DNA of 64,000 nucleotides from Desulfuromonadaceae bacterium (GTDB taxonomy: Bacteria > Desulfobacterota > Desulfuromonadia > Desulfuromonadales > JAHYIW01). Below are positions 17,927 to 27,195 of the stretch, piece by piece. The stretch is taken from contig JAHYIW010000019.1 of NCBI GenBank assembly GCA_019429445.1, positions 1 through 64,000 on the forward strand, read 5' to 3'. The stretch's first letter is position 1. Every line of letters starts with the position of its first letter. The position numbers were made by a program, and so were the translations under genes. Below the pieces are notes generated by a model that had not been told where the DNA came from, made no database searches, and saw nothing but the letters and a program-made list of their open reading frames with translations.

Positions 17927-18073
17927 GCCAGTGTTTGTTTCTTGCCAGGGTCATTCCTTTACGAAAATCGGAATTCAGCTTGTTGATCAACCCTTGATGC
18001 AGTTTTCTGCCTGCCTGTGAATGGATCTGTTGCTTGCGTTGTCGTTTCAACTTTTTTTGTTGGGGGATTTTCG

Positions 18074-20167
18074 ATGTTATTTTTCAGATTGAGCCTGTGC
18101 TGTTTGCTGCCCGTTTCGGTATTACTCGCGTCCTGCGCATCGGCCCCTCACCCGGTCACAAAAAAAGAACTGCAGATTGCCACGCAGTATCCGCCGGTAA
18201 AAACACTGCTCCGTGCAGTGCCGACAGATAAACCTGCGTGGGTTTTCTCTCCTCCCGAAAAAAATGATTACTACGAGTTTTTCGTCGGGGTTTCTTCTGA
18301 AGGGGTTGTCTCCGAGAAAGAGGCGCGCAGTGATGCGTTGCGTGATGCGGTTGAACAATTCGTCAATTACACCGGGGTGAACGTGTCTGTTAAGGAAACG
18401 ATCCGCAAGTCGATTTCCGGGCAACTCAGTCAGGGGCTTGATGGGTCTGTATCTGGTGAAAAAATGGTCAAAATGGGGGCCGATGCCTTTGTCAGCCGGA
18501 TCAAGGCCACGGACTTCTATTTCGAACAGTATGATATCTCCCGCAACGGTATTCATGAAAAAAATGTCTACAAATATTACGTCAAGGCCTCCGTGCCATT
18601 GACTGAGTATGACCGGGTCAGGGAGTGGGCACGGCAGCAGGCGGAGGCCCAGAATAAATCACGCAGTGAAAAAGTTGCCGCAGTCGTCGCTGCCAATGCG
18701 ACAGGATTGTCGCAAGTGGATAATTATATTACCAATGGGCAGGCGCTGGCGGCGTTGTCCGCGATTAGCGCTGAACACCGTCGTTTGCAGTCGCTGATAG
18801 ATTCCGGTGCAGAAGATGCGCTGATCGCCAAAGCGCGCGAACTTCAGGCGCTTCTGCCTGGCCGGGCGAGGGCCGTAAGTTCGCGGTTGATATTGGATTC
18901 AGGGCGGTTCGGGACGACCGAGATCGGTGCTGCGCAGGATGTTGTTTTTAAAGCCTGGGTATGGTTCAAAAGTGATGACGGGGCGTTGCTCCCGGTTGCC
19001 GGACTGCCGCTGAGCATCAATACGGCACGCGGGGCAGAGATCGCCGATACCAGAACCGGTCGTTCAGGTGAAGCGACGTTTTATTTGCCGGCGATTGAAC
19101 CTGGCCAGTATTACGTAAACATTGACTTTGAAAAAGAAGATAATCTCGAGCCGATGATTGGTATCGCGCTGAGAAATGTCGGCACCGAATTTTTAGTGAT
19201 TCAGGGGCAACCGGGGATCGATCTCGCAGTCAAAATCATGGTGAGAAAGTTGTTTGCTGGCTCCACTTACGAGAAACTGGCCGTGAAAAAACTGGAAATA
19301 GGTTCGATCACCTATGGTGACACCCATCGCGGCAGCGGTTTTGCCCTGGAACTCAAGCGGCGCATCAACGAACAGTTGGCGAATATCAGCGGCCTGGAGG
19401 TGATCGTTCCGCAAACCGATGATCGTCAGGAAATGATTGAGCATGCAATTAAAACGCGCGGGATTAGCGCCGTTGCCAAAGGTGGGCTGGGTGCCGCCGC
19501 GACCCATGCCGCGGTTGATGGTGCCGATGCGGCCCTCAACGCAATTTATGCACTGAACGGTCGCGACGTTTTTCTCAATATGGAGTTGAAGGAGGCCGGG
19601 ACTGATCGGCTGCTGGGGGCAGCAAATACCAGCTTTGACAGCTCCCTGCTCCCCCCTGGAATCGACCTTGTCCCGCAGCAGGCAAGGCAGACGTTTGACA
19701 CCGCTGCGCCCCCCACAGTCAACGCGATCAAACTTGAGGTGACCTCGCATCTTGGCGACGGTCAGACTTACCGTTCCGGGGAGACGATTTCCTATCTGGT
19801 CAACTCTGACACCGATGCTTATCTCCTGCTGATTTATGAGGATGTTGCCGGAAATCTGATTCAGCTGCTGCCGAACCATTATTCCGGCGCGGGGTTCTAC
19901 CCAAAGGGGATCTATCTCGAAGTGCCCGACAAAGCAGATCGTGAGCGCTTTGAATTCACCATTGCCGAGCCTTTCGGGCTGGAACACGTCTGGGCTTTTG
20001 CGGCGACGCAAAAATTTCCGGAATTGGCTGGAGACGAGCTGGAAAATGGTCTGAAACTGTTGCACGGTTCTTTCAGCTCAATCCGGGACAAACTCAGAAA
20101 ATCAGCAGAACTTAATGGTTCTGCTTACGGCGAAGCGCATTCGATGATCACGACTGTTGCCAACTAA
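18074..20167 (+). CDS. Large lipoprotein with LPP20 and DUF4384 domains
   Basis: About 697 residues. A lipoprotein signal ends in the lipobox LLASC near residue 17. A LPP20/FlgP-like domain (about 35-200) has KPAWVFSPP and then FFVGVSSEG..EKEARSDALRDAVEQF. A beta-rich middle part follows (about 280-420). Near the C-terminus SHLGDGQTYRSGETISYLVNSDTDAYLLLIYEDVAGNLIQLLPN is a DUF4384 domain, which elsewhere occurs next to or fused with caspase and kinase domains. The start at 18074 follows GGGGGA. Likely outer-membrane anchored; function unknown. Confidence 0.8.
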   Translation: MLFFRLSLCCLLPVSVLLASCASAPHPVTKKELQIATQYPPVKTLLRAVPTDKPAWVFSPPEKNDYYEFFVGVSSEGVVSEKEARSDALRDAVEQFVNYTGVNVSVKETIRKSISGQLSQGLDGSVSGEKMVKMGADAFVSRIKATDFYFEQYDISRNGIHEKNVYKYYVKASVPLTEYDRVREWARQQAEAQNKSRSEKVAAVVAANATGLSQVDNYITNGQALAALSAISAEHRRLQSLIDSGAEDALIAKARELQALLPGRARAVSSRLILDSGRFGTTEIGAAQDVVFKAWVWFKSDDGALLPVAGLPLSINTARGAEIADTRTGRSGEATFYLPAIEPGQYYVNIDFEKEDNLEPMIGIALRNVGTEFLVIQGQPGIDLAVKIMVRKLFAGSTYEKLAVKKLEIGSITYGDTHRGSGFALELKRRINEQLANISGLEVIVPQTDDRQEMIEHAIKTRGISAVAKGGLGAAATHAAVDGADAALNAIYALNGRDVFLNMELKEAGTDRLLGAANTSFDSSLLPPGIDLVPQQARQTFDTAAPPTVNAIKLEVTSHLGDGQTYRSGETISYLVNSDTDAYLLLIYEDVAGNLIQLLPNHYSGAGFYPKGIYLEVPDKADRERFEFTIAEPFGLEHVWAFAATQKFPELAGDELENGLKLLHGSFSSIRDKLRKSAELNGSAYGEAHSMITTVAN

Positions 20168-20213
20168 TCTTATTAACACATCGGCTTTGGCCGAAACTAC
20201 TCAGGAGGAAAAA

Positions 20214-20867
20214 ATGAAGAAGCTTAGTGGATTTTTAATTGCCGGTCTGGCGATGTTTCTGCTCTTTGGCTGCGGCGGCGGTACCGTTCAGCATGAAATG
20301 AAAGCTGCGATGGATACTGAGGAGCTGATTCAGACCTCGCAGCCGCAGCGTCCGGTCTGGACGATGTCGATTCCTGATGCCGAGGGGGGCAAGATGTTCT
20401 TTGTCGGCACCTCCGATCGGTACAAGACCGAAGCTTCCGCGCGGGAAAGTGCCGGGCGCGGTGTGACCGAGGAAGTTGTCAAGTATATGGGGACGCTGGT
20501 CAAAAAGAAGTTTGAAGAGGCCAAAGTTTCCTATGGTCAGGAAAGTGACGCTATCGATCCGACCGCTGCTGCCCGCGAGTTTACCAAGCAACTTGCCACC
20601 AATATGGCGAAACGGGTCAAGGTCAAGGAATATTACTTTGAAAAATACCGCAACCCCACCGGGTCGTATTTTCAGTACTTTGCGCTTGGCTATGTGCCGG
20701 CCGAAGAGATCGATCTGGCCTACAAGGACACCGTGAAGAACATGGCTCGTGAAGCAGACAAGGCAGCGCAAAAAGCCAAAGAAGAGAATGATGAGTTTGC
20801 CAAAAAACAGGCTGAAAAGCAGGCTTCCTTCTTCAAGGATATGCAGGAACAAGGTCTGATCGAATAG
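20214..20867 (+). CDS. LPP20 family lipoprotein
   Basis: 217 residues. The signal with lipobox is MKKLSGFLIAGLAMFLLFGC, Cys near residue 20. The LPP20-like core has RPVWTMSIPDAEGGKMFFVGTSD, then YKTEASARESAGRGVTEEVVKYMG, which parallels the corresponding part of the preceding lipoprotein. The C-terminal 50 residues are a charged coiled coil (NMAREADKAAQKAKEENDEF). A strong AGGAGG precedes ATG 20214. The paralogy with the upstream gene suggests the two interact or form a mixed oligomer. Confidence 0.82.
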   Translation: MKKLSGFLIAGLAMFLLFGCGGGTVQHEMKAAMDTEELIQTSQPQRPVWTMSIPDAEGGKMFFVGTSDRYKTEASARESAGRGVTEEVVKYMGTLVKKKFEEAKVSYGQESDAIDPTAAAREFTKQLATNMAKRVKVKEYYFEKYRNPTGSYFQYFALGYVPAEEIDLAYKDTVKNMAREADKAAQKAKEENDEFAKKQAEKQASFFKDMQEQGLIE

Positions 20868-20881
20868 GTTTGATGGTTGAT

Positions 20882-20915
20882 GACGCCCCCTTGCCCCTTC
20901 TGGTGAGGGGGCGTC
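20882..20915. terminator. GC-rich hairpin between lipoprotein and transglutaminase genes
   Basis: Nine-base arms GACGCCCCC and GGGGGCGTC enclose a 16-base loop. No T run follows. It may attenuate or stabilise the transcript upstream of the 20979 gene. Confidence 0.45.
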
Positions 20916-20978
20916 CGCCCTGTCCAGGTTGCCGACGCGCGACGATGCGCGAAAATGATTTGAATGAGGAGCTTTGCA

Positions 20979-22739
20979 ATGAGGTTTAAATTGTGGCATG
21001 GCATTCTGATGATTGTCTGCATGAGCAGTTTGGCGTACGCACAGGGCAGTGATGTTGACCGGTTTTTTTCAGATACTGATCAGGAAACGGCGCATTTTGG
21101 CAGCATTGAGGATGAAATGCGGCGCGAGATGGATGCGTTCTATGCTGAATCAGCCCAGGAAATCCAGTCGTTCAAGGATGAGCGTGACCGCGATTTTGCT
21201 GAATTTTTGAAAGAAAAATGGCAGGCGTTTGACGAGTTCGAGGGGTTGGTCAAAGATCCAACCCCCAAACCGGTCAAGTTGCCCAAAGCGGCTAAAAAAC
21301 CTGACGACAAGATTGCGCCGCTGGGACAGACGGTCCCGCCACCTTCTGCCCCGGTTCTTCCACCACCACCGGTTGTTGTCCTGCCACAAGCTAGACCTGA
21401 ACTACCGGTTGCTGTTGTCCCGTCACCGCCTGAACCTGAACCACCAGTTATTGTTGTCCCGTCACCGCCTGAACCTGAACCACCGGTTATTGTTGTCCCG
21501 TCACAGCCTGAACCTGAACCACCGGTTATTGTTGTCCCGTCACAGCCAGAACCTGAACTACCGGTTATTGTTGTCCCGTCACAGCCTGAACCTGAACTAC
21601 CGGTTGTTGTTGTCCCGTCACAGCCTGAACCCCCGACCGACGTTCCGCAGCCAGCAACGCTTGAGGTTGCATATCTGGGGCGTATGCTGCGTGTGGTGTG
21701 CGATCCATCGTTGGCGGTTACGACTGGAACAAAGATCACCAATCGTGAAATCAGCGCTTACTGGGAAAAAATTGGTACGGCCGACTTTGGGCCGATGCTG
21801 TCCAGCCTGTTGACAGTCAAGGAAGCCTTGCAGTTGAACGACTGGGGCTACTTCCAGTTTGTGCAGGAAGCGGGAGAAGCGTTGCACGGTCCGGGGAATG
21901 ATGCGCAGCTCTTTGCCTGGTTCGCACTGACGAAGTCAGGCTATCGAGTCAGGGTTGGCTACAGCGACAATCGCGTTTTTCTGCTCGCTCCGATCGACAG
22001 TCTGGTTTATCAGGCACCCTACTACACGCTCGATGGAACCAGATATTACAACATCAGTTATTTTCGTGATCAGCGCAAGCCGGGCAAAGTTTACACGTAC
22101 AGTAAAGACTATCCCCGCGCCGAGCGCCTGCTGTCACTCAAGTTGCCTCTCGTGCCGCGGGTTGGCGAGGGACGTGAAGTGCGGAGCTTGCATTTCCTTT
22201 ATCAAAACAAGGAATTTACCGTTCCCGTTAGCTACAACCGGAACGCCCTCGTTTTTTACGATAGTTATCCCCAGACTGAATGGGCAATCTATTTCGCCGC
22301 TCCGTTGGCCACCGAGGCTGAACAAAGCTTGATTGATGGCCTGGGCAAACTGGTCGCTGGCAAGAGTGAAACTGAAGCGGTTAATATGCTATTGCGCTTT
22401 GCGCAGACGGCCTTTGAATATCAAACGGACGATGAGCAATTCGGTCGTGAAAAATACATGTTTGCCGAAGAGACGGTTGCGTTTCGTTATTCCGATTGCG
22501 AGGATCGATCAATTCTGTTCAGCTATCTGGTGACCAGGATTGTTGGACTGGAAGTGGTTGGCGTCCACTTCCCCGGACATATTGCGACCGCAGTCAACTT
22601 TACCGAAAAGGTCGAAGGGGATGCTATCCTTGTCGATGGAAAACGCTTTGTCGTTTGTGACCCGACCTACATCAACGCGAATATCGGGATGATGATGCCA
22701 CAGTTCAAAGAGGGGAATCCAGAAATCATTCGCTTCTAA
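20979..22739 (+). CDS. Exported protein with proline-rich repeat stalk and transglutaminase-like domain
   Basis: 586 residues. The signal peptide is MRFKLWHGILMIVCMSSLAYA. A charged helical region (about 20-90) follows, with DEMRREMDAFYAESAQEIQSF and KDERDRDFAEFLKEKW. Then comes a proline stalk with repeats of PEPEPPVIVVPSQ (about 130-220). The C-terminal part (about 230-586) ends in a transglutaminase-like core: YSDCEDRSILFSYLV supplies the Cys and HFPGHIATAVNF the His, with a later DPTY. Such cores act as peptidases or crosslinking enzymes, or are inactive binding folds. The start at 20979 follows GAGGAG. Last gene of the locus. Confidence 0.8.
   Translation: MRFKLWHGILMIVCMSSLAYAQGSDVDRFFSDTDQETAHFGSIEDEMRREMDAFYAESAQEIQSFKDERDRDFAEFLKEKWQAFDEFEGLVKDPTPKPVKLPKAAKKPDDKIAPLGQTVPPPSAPVLPPPPVVVLPQARPELPVAVVPSPPEPEPPVIVVPSPPEPEPPVIVVPSQPEPEPPVIVVPSQPEPELPVIVVPSQPEPELPVVVVPSQPEPPTDVPQPATLEVAYLGRMLRVVCDPSLAVTTGTKITNREISAYWEKIGTADFGPMLSSLLTVKEALQLNDWGYFQFVQEAGEALHGPGNDAQLFAWFALTKSGYRVRVGYSDNRVFLLAPIDSLVYQAPYYTLDGTRYYNISYFRDQRKPGKVYTYSKDYPRAERLLSLKLPLVPRVGEGREVRSLHFLYQNKEFTVPVSYNRNALVFYDSYPQTEWAIYFAAPLATEAEQSLIDGLGKLVAGKSETEAVNMLLRFAQTAFEYQTDDEQFGREKYMFAEETVAFRYSDCEDRSILFSYLVTRIVGLEVVGVHFPGHIATAVNFTEKVEGDAILVDGKRFVVCDPTYINANIGMMMPQFKEGNPEIIRF
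21429..21623 (+). repeat. Five tandem 39-bp units encoding the proline stalk
   Basis: Units start at 21429, 21468, 21507, 21546 and 21585, each 39 bases and encoding 13 residues of the type PEPEPPVIVVPSQ. A degenerate unit precedes (from about 21390) and a partial one follows. Differences between units are mostly single bases, so the array is recent and likely variable in length between strains. Confidence 0.9.
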
Positions 22740-22770
22740 ATCGAGTGACGTTTAGGTCGCCCGCATGAGG

Positions 22771-22825
22771 GACGACACGGAGATCATGCGGGCGTCAGTC
22801 CCGCCCGCATGATCTCCGTGTCGTC
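22771..22825. terminator. Perfect 24-bp stem hairpin after the transglutaminase gene
   Basis: The left arm 22771-22794 (starts GACGACACGGAGATCATGCG) and right arm 22802-22825 are perfect reverse complements with a 7-base loop. No T run follows. It closes the 16.6-22.7 kb locus. The remaining bases of the 22740-23048 gap show nothing further I can assign. Confidence 0.75.
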
Positions 22826-23048
22826 TATATGTCCATTCGATAAATCAAGGCTTTGTCGGTTTTTTTGCTCTCACCTTTTCAAATATTCTTCAACGACCTC
22901 GCATAACGCAGGTAATGATTGACGAAACGTTATTTAGCAGTTATATTAAAAAAAGTTAATTATGCGCAGGATTCTGATTCGTCCCCCTCCCACGTAATTC
23001 AGCCACAGGACGTCTGTGCCATAAGCCTGAACGGCACGGTAAGATGCA

Positions 23049-25364
23049 ATGAAAAAACTGACCTTCTCGCAAAAAATCCTGAAACCCTGGCTTACGGCCT
23101 TTTTCATCTGTCTTGTCTATACCATTGTCGGTGGAATGTGGGTGTTTTTCTCCGAACCTGTTTTGTCAAAATGGATAGTTGATCCCGAGACCTTTCGCAC
23201 CGCAAAAATTATCAGTCAGTGGTTATTTATAGTCATCTCGGCACAATTGTTGTTTGTGCTGATCCGCCATCGTGAGTTAGCGTTTATCGATGCAGAGGAG
23301 ACGCTGTTCCGGGCAAATCGAGCTTTGAGAGTTTTTAGTGAGTGCAAAAAGGCAACCACCTGGGACATGGATGAATATGATCTTCTGCGGAAAATATGCC
23401 GGATTCTGGTCGTTCTTGGCGGTTATCGACTGGCCTGGGTGGGCTATGCCTCTGATGATGAAGAGAAGAGTGTCAAGCCGGTTGCCCACTGGGGTTATGA
23501 GGAAGGCTACCTGAATGCTCTAAACGTGCGATGGGATAATTCTGTCTATGGGCAGGGCCCGGCCGGGACGACAATCAAAACCGGTCAGACCGTGATTGTG
23601 CGTAACATTATGTCCAACCCGAAATTCAAGCCGTGGCGCGAGATGGCTCTGGCGCATGGCTTTTGCTCGGCGATCTCCTTGCCCCTGCACAAAGGACGCA
23701 AGGTTTATGGTGTCCTGGTTATTCTCGCCTCTGAAGCCGAATCTTTTGACCCGGAAGAGGCCAGCCAGCTGGAAGAACTCACCGAAGACCTGGCTAATCG
23801 AATCATGGCGATTCATAGTAAAACCACACAAAAGAAAGCCAGGGAGGAGCAGCTACTTCTGACCAAGGTGATTCATCAGGCGGCAGAAGGAATTCTGACT
23901 TTTGATCAGGACGCCCGTGTCCAATATCTCAACCCTTCATGGGAGCACATCTGCGGGGTTAATGCTGAGGATGTTGTTGGCGGAACTCTGCATGAACTGT
24001 TTTGTGACCACCACAACGATAGCTTTTATCTGGCTATCAAAAGTGTCCTGAAGACCGGAGAAGCCAGCACAGGCCGGTATCAGAATGTGCGCGAAGATGG
24101 CTCCCATTACGAGATTGAAGCCAATATATCGCCAGTCATGGCCGAGGATTCAGAGGCCGTTCGCTATGTTGCCGTTGTCAGCGACGTGACCCATGAAGCC
24201 GAGCTGGAGGAACAGTTGCGGACGGCACAAAAAATGGAGGCCATTGCCACCCTTGCCGGGGGGATTGCCCATGATTTCAATAACATTCTTGCGGCTATTC
24301 TCACCAATACAGAACTGGTTCTTGACGATCTGCCCAACAATGACAGTATGCGGGAACACCTTGAAATCGTTTATCAGGCAGGCAATCGGGGGAAAAGCCT
24401 GGTGAAGCAGATTCTGACTATTAGCCGTCAGAATCTTAAAGAGCGCGTTCCAGTATCCGTCGAAGTTATCACAACTGAATGCCTCAATCTGCTGCGAGCA
24501 TCACTCCCTTCAACCATTGAGATCCGCAATCGCATCAAACCGAATCTGGCTCGGGTGGATGCTGATCCGACCCAGATTCATCAGGTCATCCTCAATATTT
24601 GCACCAATGCAGCTGACGCCATGGCTGAGCAGGATAGTGGTGTCCTTGAAATAAGTATGGAAGAGGTCACAAGCGCTTCGCGATCCGATAATGTTCATGC
24701 CCGATTGCATCCGGGAAATTTTCTGAAACTTTCGATCAGGGATACCGGCCATGGTATGAAACGCGAAATTCTTGAGCGGATATTTGATCCGTTTTTTACC
24801 ACCAAGGGCCCTGGTAAGGGGACCGGCCTGGGGCTTTCTGTTGCGCACGGTATCATTGGGAATCATGGCGGACTCATTAATGTAGAAAGCACGCCGGGGC
24901 AGGGAACCGCGTTCCATATCTATCTACCCCAAAGTTACTGCATCGAAGAGCTGCCCGAGGTGAACGATAACCTGATGGCTGCAAATGGTCACGAAAAGAT
25001 ATTGCTTGTCGATGACGAGCCGGCGTTGGCCTTTGCTGGCAAAAAGATGCTGGAAAAACTGGGTTATGATGTTATCGCCAGCACTGACAGTCGCAAGGCT
25101 CTGCAGTTGTTCCTGGCACAGCCAGCCAGCTTTGACATGGTGATTACCGACCAGACCATGCCGTACATGACCGGTGATATGTTGGCCAGAGAAGTCCTTA
25201 AAGTGCGTGCTGAAGTGCCAATCATCCTCTGCTCCGGCAAGGCCCTGACAAACGGTTCAGGGATATCGATAGCCAAGTCGCAAGCGATCGGCATCAAAGG
25301 GTTTATGACCAAACCTTATGAGCGCCGCGAGATGAGCCAGCTTATTCGTCGAATGCTCGATTGA
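23049..25364 (+). CDS. Hybrid histidine kinase: two TM, GAF, PAS, HisKA, HATPase, receiver
   Basis: 771 residues. TM segments lie at about 13-35 and 56-75. A GAF domain follows (about 100-260, with YRLAWVGYA and [20 protein letters not shown]), then a PAS domain (about 280-395). The kinase core has its His near 408 in [10 protein letters not shown] and ATP-binding motifs DTGHGM and GTGLGLS. A C-terminal receiver begins [13 protein letters not shown], with the phospho-Asp near 701 in [12 protein letters not shown]. The HisKA type is that of NtrB-like kinases which commonly feed sigma-54 activators. The activator gene 21 bases downstream is the evident partner. Confidence 0.9.
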   Translation: MKKLTFSQKILKPWLTAFFICLVYTIVGGMWVFFSEPVLSKWIVDPETFRTAKIISQWLFIVISAQLLFVLIRHRELAFIDAEETLFRANRALRVFSECKKATTWDMDEYDLLRKICRILVVLGGYRLAWVGYASDDEEKSVKPVAHWGYEEGYLNALNVRWDNSVYGQGPAGTTIKTGQTVIVRNIMSNPKFKPWREMALAHGFCSAISLPLHKGRKVYGVLVILASEAESFDPEEASQLEELTEDLANRIMAIHSKTTQKKAREEQLLLTKVIHQAAEGILTFDQDARVQYLNPSWEHICGVNAEDVVGGTLHELFCDHHNDSFYLAIKSVLKTGEASTGRYQNVREDGSHYEIEANISPVMAEDSEAVRYVAVVSDVTHEAELEEQLRTAQKMEAIATLAGGIAHDFNNILAAILTNTELVLDDLPNNDSMREHLEIVYQAGNRGKSLVKQILTISRQNLKERVPVSVEVITTECLNLLRASLPSTIEIRNRIKPNLARVDADPTQIHQVILNICTNAADAMAEQDSGVLEISMEEVTSASRSDNVHARLHPGNFLKLSIRDTGHGMKREILERIFDPFFTTKGPGKGTGLGLSVAHGIIGNHGGLINVESTPGQGTAFHIYLPQSYCIEELPEVNDNLMAANGHEKILLVDDEPALAFAGKKMLEKLGYDVIASTDSRKALQLFLAQPASFDMVITDQTMPYMTGDMLAREVLKVRAEVPIILCSGKALTNGSGISIAKSQAIGIKGFMTKPYERREMSQLIRRMLD

Positions 25365-25385
25365 CCAGGCCCGGGAATATTCACA

Positions 25386-26798
25386 ATGGCAAATGTCCTG
25401 ATTATTGACGACGACGACTTGATGTGTGCCACTCTGTCGAGACTGGTACAGCGCTGTGGTCATGAGGTCGCCTGCGCGGTTTCGATGCACGACGGGCAAA
25501 AACAAGTGGCAACCCGGCAGTTTGATGTGATCTTTCTGGATGTCCACCTGCCTGATGGTAATGGACTCGATTTTTTGCCCAGGCTTGAAGCCCTCTCCTT
25601 GGCCCCGGAAGTGATCATCATTACCGGTTTCGGCGAGCCCAACGGCGCTGAACTGGCAATCAAGAGCGGAGCCTGGGACTACATTGAAAAAAGTTCTTCG
25701 GCCAAGGAAATCAGCCTTGCTCTGGAACGTGCCCTGCAATATCGAAATGAAAAGCATGCCGTCCGGCAAAAGGGTTCAATCGTCGCTCTCAAACGGGAAA
25801 ATATCATTGGCGACAGCCCCAGATTGCAGGCCTGCCTTGATATGGTCGCCCAGGCCGCCAGCAGTGATGTCAATGTCTTCATAACAGGTGAAACCGGCAC
25901 CGGTAAAGAGCTGTTTGCCCGGGCCATCCATGAGAACAGCCAGCGCGCGCGCGGAAATTTTGTCGTGGTTGATTGCACGGCGCTACCGGAAACTCTCGTG
26001 GAGAGTCTGCTCTTCGGTCATGAAAAGGGGACCTTCACCGGGGCAGAGAAGGCCCGCGACGGCTTGGTGCGCCAGGCGCATTGTGGCACTCTCTTCCTTG
26101 ACGAAGTCGGTGAACTGCCGCTCATTACGCAAAAATCGTTTCTGCGTGTATTGCAGGAACGCCGGTTCAGACCTCTCGGGGGCAGTCGCGAAATAGAGAG
26201 CGATTTTCGTCTGGTCGCGGCAACCAACCGAAATATCGACCAGATGGTTAAAACCAGCCAGTTTCGTGAGGACCTGCTGTTCCGGTTGCGCTCTTATGCG
26301 ATTGAGCTGCCACCACTGCGGGAACGGCTTGAGGATTTTCAAAAACTGGCCAGATTCTATGCCGACAGCTTCTGTGATCGTTACGGACTTTTGCCCAAAG
26401 GCTTCTCGCCAGATTTGATCAATACTCTGCGCGCCTATCCGTGGCCGGGGAATGTGCGTGAATTTGTGCATACCATGGAACAAGCTCTGGCCTCGGCTCG
26501 TTATGAACCAACCCTTTTTCCCAAGCATCTGCCGACCGGTATCCGTGTTGAAGTGACCCGTGCTTCAGTGGGACAAGAGCCTCCTCTTGATATTGCGCCA
26601 GGTAATGGCACCATTCACAACTTGCCAAAACTGCATGTCTATCGCAATGCGATCTATAATGAAGCTGAGAAGGTTTACCTGCAGGATCTGTTGACCCTCT
26701 CAGATCGGAATATTTCTCAAGCGTGTCATCTTTCCGGTTTGTCCCCATCCCGCCTCTACGCATTGATGAAAAAACACGAAGTTACGCGTGACAAGTAA
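25386..26798 (+). CDS. NtrC-type sigma-54 activator with receiver domain (BccR-like)
   Basis: 470 residues. The receiver (about 1-120) has DDDD near 8-11 and the phospho-Asp near 52 in IFLDVHLPDGNG. The AAA+ domain (about 140-370) has Walker A GETGTGKE and LFLDEVGELP. The sigma-54 contact loop reads GTFTGA instead of the usual GAFTGA. The C-terminal Fis-type helix-turn-helix is NISQACHLSGLSPSRLYAL. It is phosphorylated presumably by the adjacent hybrid kinase, then opens sigma-54 promoters. By position upstream of a CbcBA-like operon it resembles BccR of Geobacter sulfurreducens; that name is inference. Confidence 0.92.
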   Translation: MANVLIIDDDDLMCATLSRLVQRCGHEVACAVSMHDGQKQVATRQFDVIFLDVHLPDGNGLDFLPRLEALSLAPEVIIITGFGEPNGAELAIKSGAWDYIEKSSSAKEISLALERALQYRNEKHAVRQKGSIVALKRENIIGDSPRLQACLDMVAQAASSDVNVFITGETGTGKELFARAIHENSQRARGNFVVVDCTALPETLVESLLFGHEKGTFTGAEKARDGLVRQAHCGTLFLDEVGELPLITQKSFLRVLQERRFRPLGGSREIESDFRLVAATNRNIDQMVKTSQFREDLLFRLRSYAIELPPLRERLEDFQKLARFYADSFCDRYGLLPKGFSPDLINTLRAYPWPGNVREFVHTMEQALASARYEPTLFPKHLPTGIRVEVTRASVGQEPPLDIAPGNGTIHNLPKLHVYRNAIYNEAEKVYLQDLLTLSDRNISQACHLSGLSPSRLYALMKKHEVTRDK

Positions 26799-26841
26799 CC
26801 CTTTGAACTCCTGGCCTCCATGGCCTATTCCTCCGCCCCAA

Positions 26842-26887
26842 CAGGAAATTTCCTGCCAGACAGGAATAAATTCTGCCCCACAACGCC
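26842..26887. promoter_or_regulatory. Activator binding sites (UAS) upstream of the second sigma-54 regulator gene
   Basis: A perfect dyad TTCCTG-CCAGA-CAGGAA lies at 26850-26866, preceded by an extra CAGGAA at 26842. A weaker copy, TTCTGCCCCACAA, starts at 26871, 21 bases further on. The same dyad is repeated at 28460-28515 before the cytochrome operon. The distance to the -24/-12 element is about 90-110 bases, as expected for an upstream activating sequence. Confidence 0.7.
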
Positions 26888-26952
26888 GACCTGTGACCCT
26901 AATAAAAAGCTAAGTCACTGATAACCCTCGATTTAAAAGGCAAGTCCTCTTT

Positions 26953-26968
26953 TGGCACAGCTCCTGCT
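26953..26968 (+). promoter_or_regulatory. Sigma-54 promoter TGGCAC-N5-CTGCT
   Basis: TGGCAC (26953-26958) and CTGCT (26964-26968) are separated by 5 bases, against the RpoN consensus TGGCAC-N5-TTGCW. The invariant GG and GC are both present with correct spacing. It would transcribe the second activator gene (ATG 27186) with a leader of roughly 200 bases. Confidence 0.75.
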
Positions 26969-27024
26969 TTGAAAATGGTTCAAACACCGAACCTGAGCGC
27001 AAGCAACCAGGAGGCCGCCCGAGA

Positions 27025-27195
27025 ATGAATGCCCGGCTGAAAATCCTGCTGTGTGGACCATATTTCAGCTCCTTTTCAGCTTGTTGCCACGGCCATGAAC
27101 TTTCAAACGAGTCAAAATCTGATCTTAAACTTCTGGGTTCTTGCTTTACTCCTTATTCTCGGACAGTCTCCAGGGGGGAGATAGCATGGAACTGA
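27025..27195 (+). CDS. Possible 56-residue leader ORF before the second activator
   Basis: ATG 27025 follows AGGAGG at 27009-27014 at good spacing. The frame stays open for 56 codons (starts MNARLKILLCGPYFSS) and stops 10 bases inside the 27186 gene. No family is recognised. It lies within the long leader of a sigma-54 transcript, so it could couple translation of the activator, or be chance. Confidence 0.3.
   Translation: MNARLKILLCGPYFSSFSACCHGHELSNESKSDLKLLGSCFTPYSRTVSRGEIAWN

Noticed and set aside
21429-21623. Possible CRISPR array
   Set aside because: The 39-bp units are contiguous with no spacers and are in frame within a coding sequence.
21140-21813. Antisense Gly/Ser/Thr-rich frame and a plus-strand LLLSRH-rich frame over the transglutaminase gene
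   Set aside because: Both are shadows of the 39-bp tandem repeat in the proline stalk.
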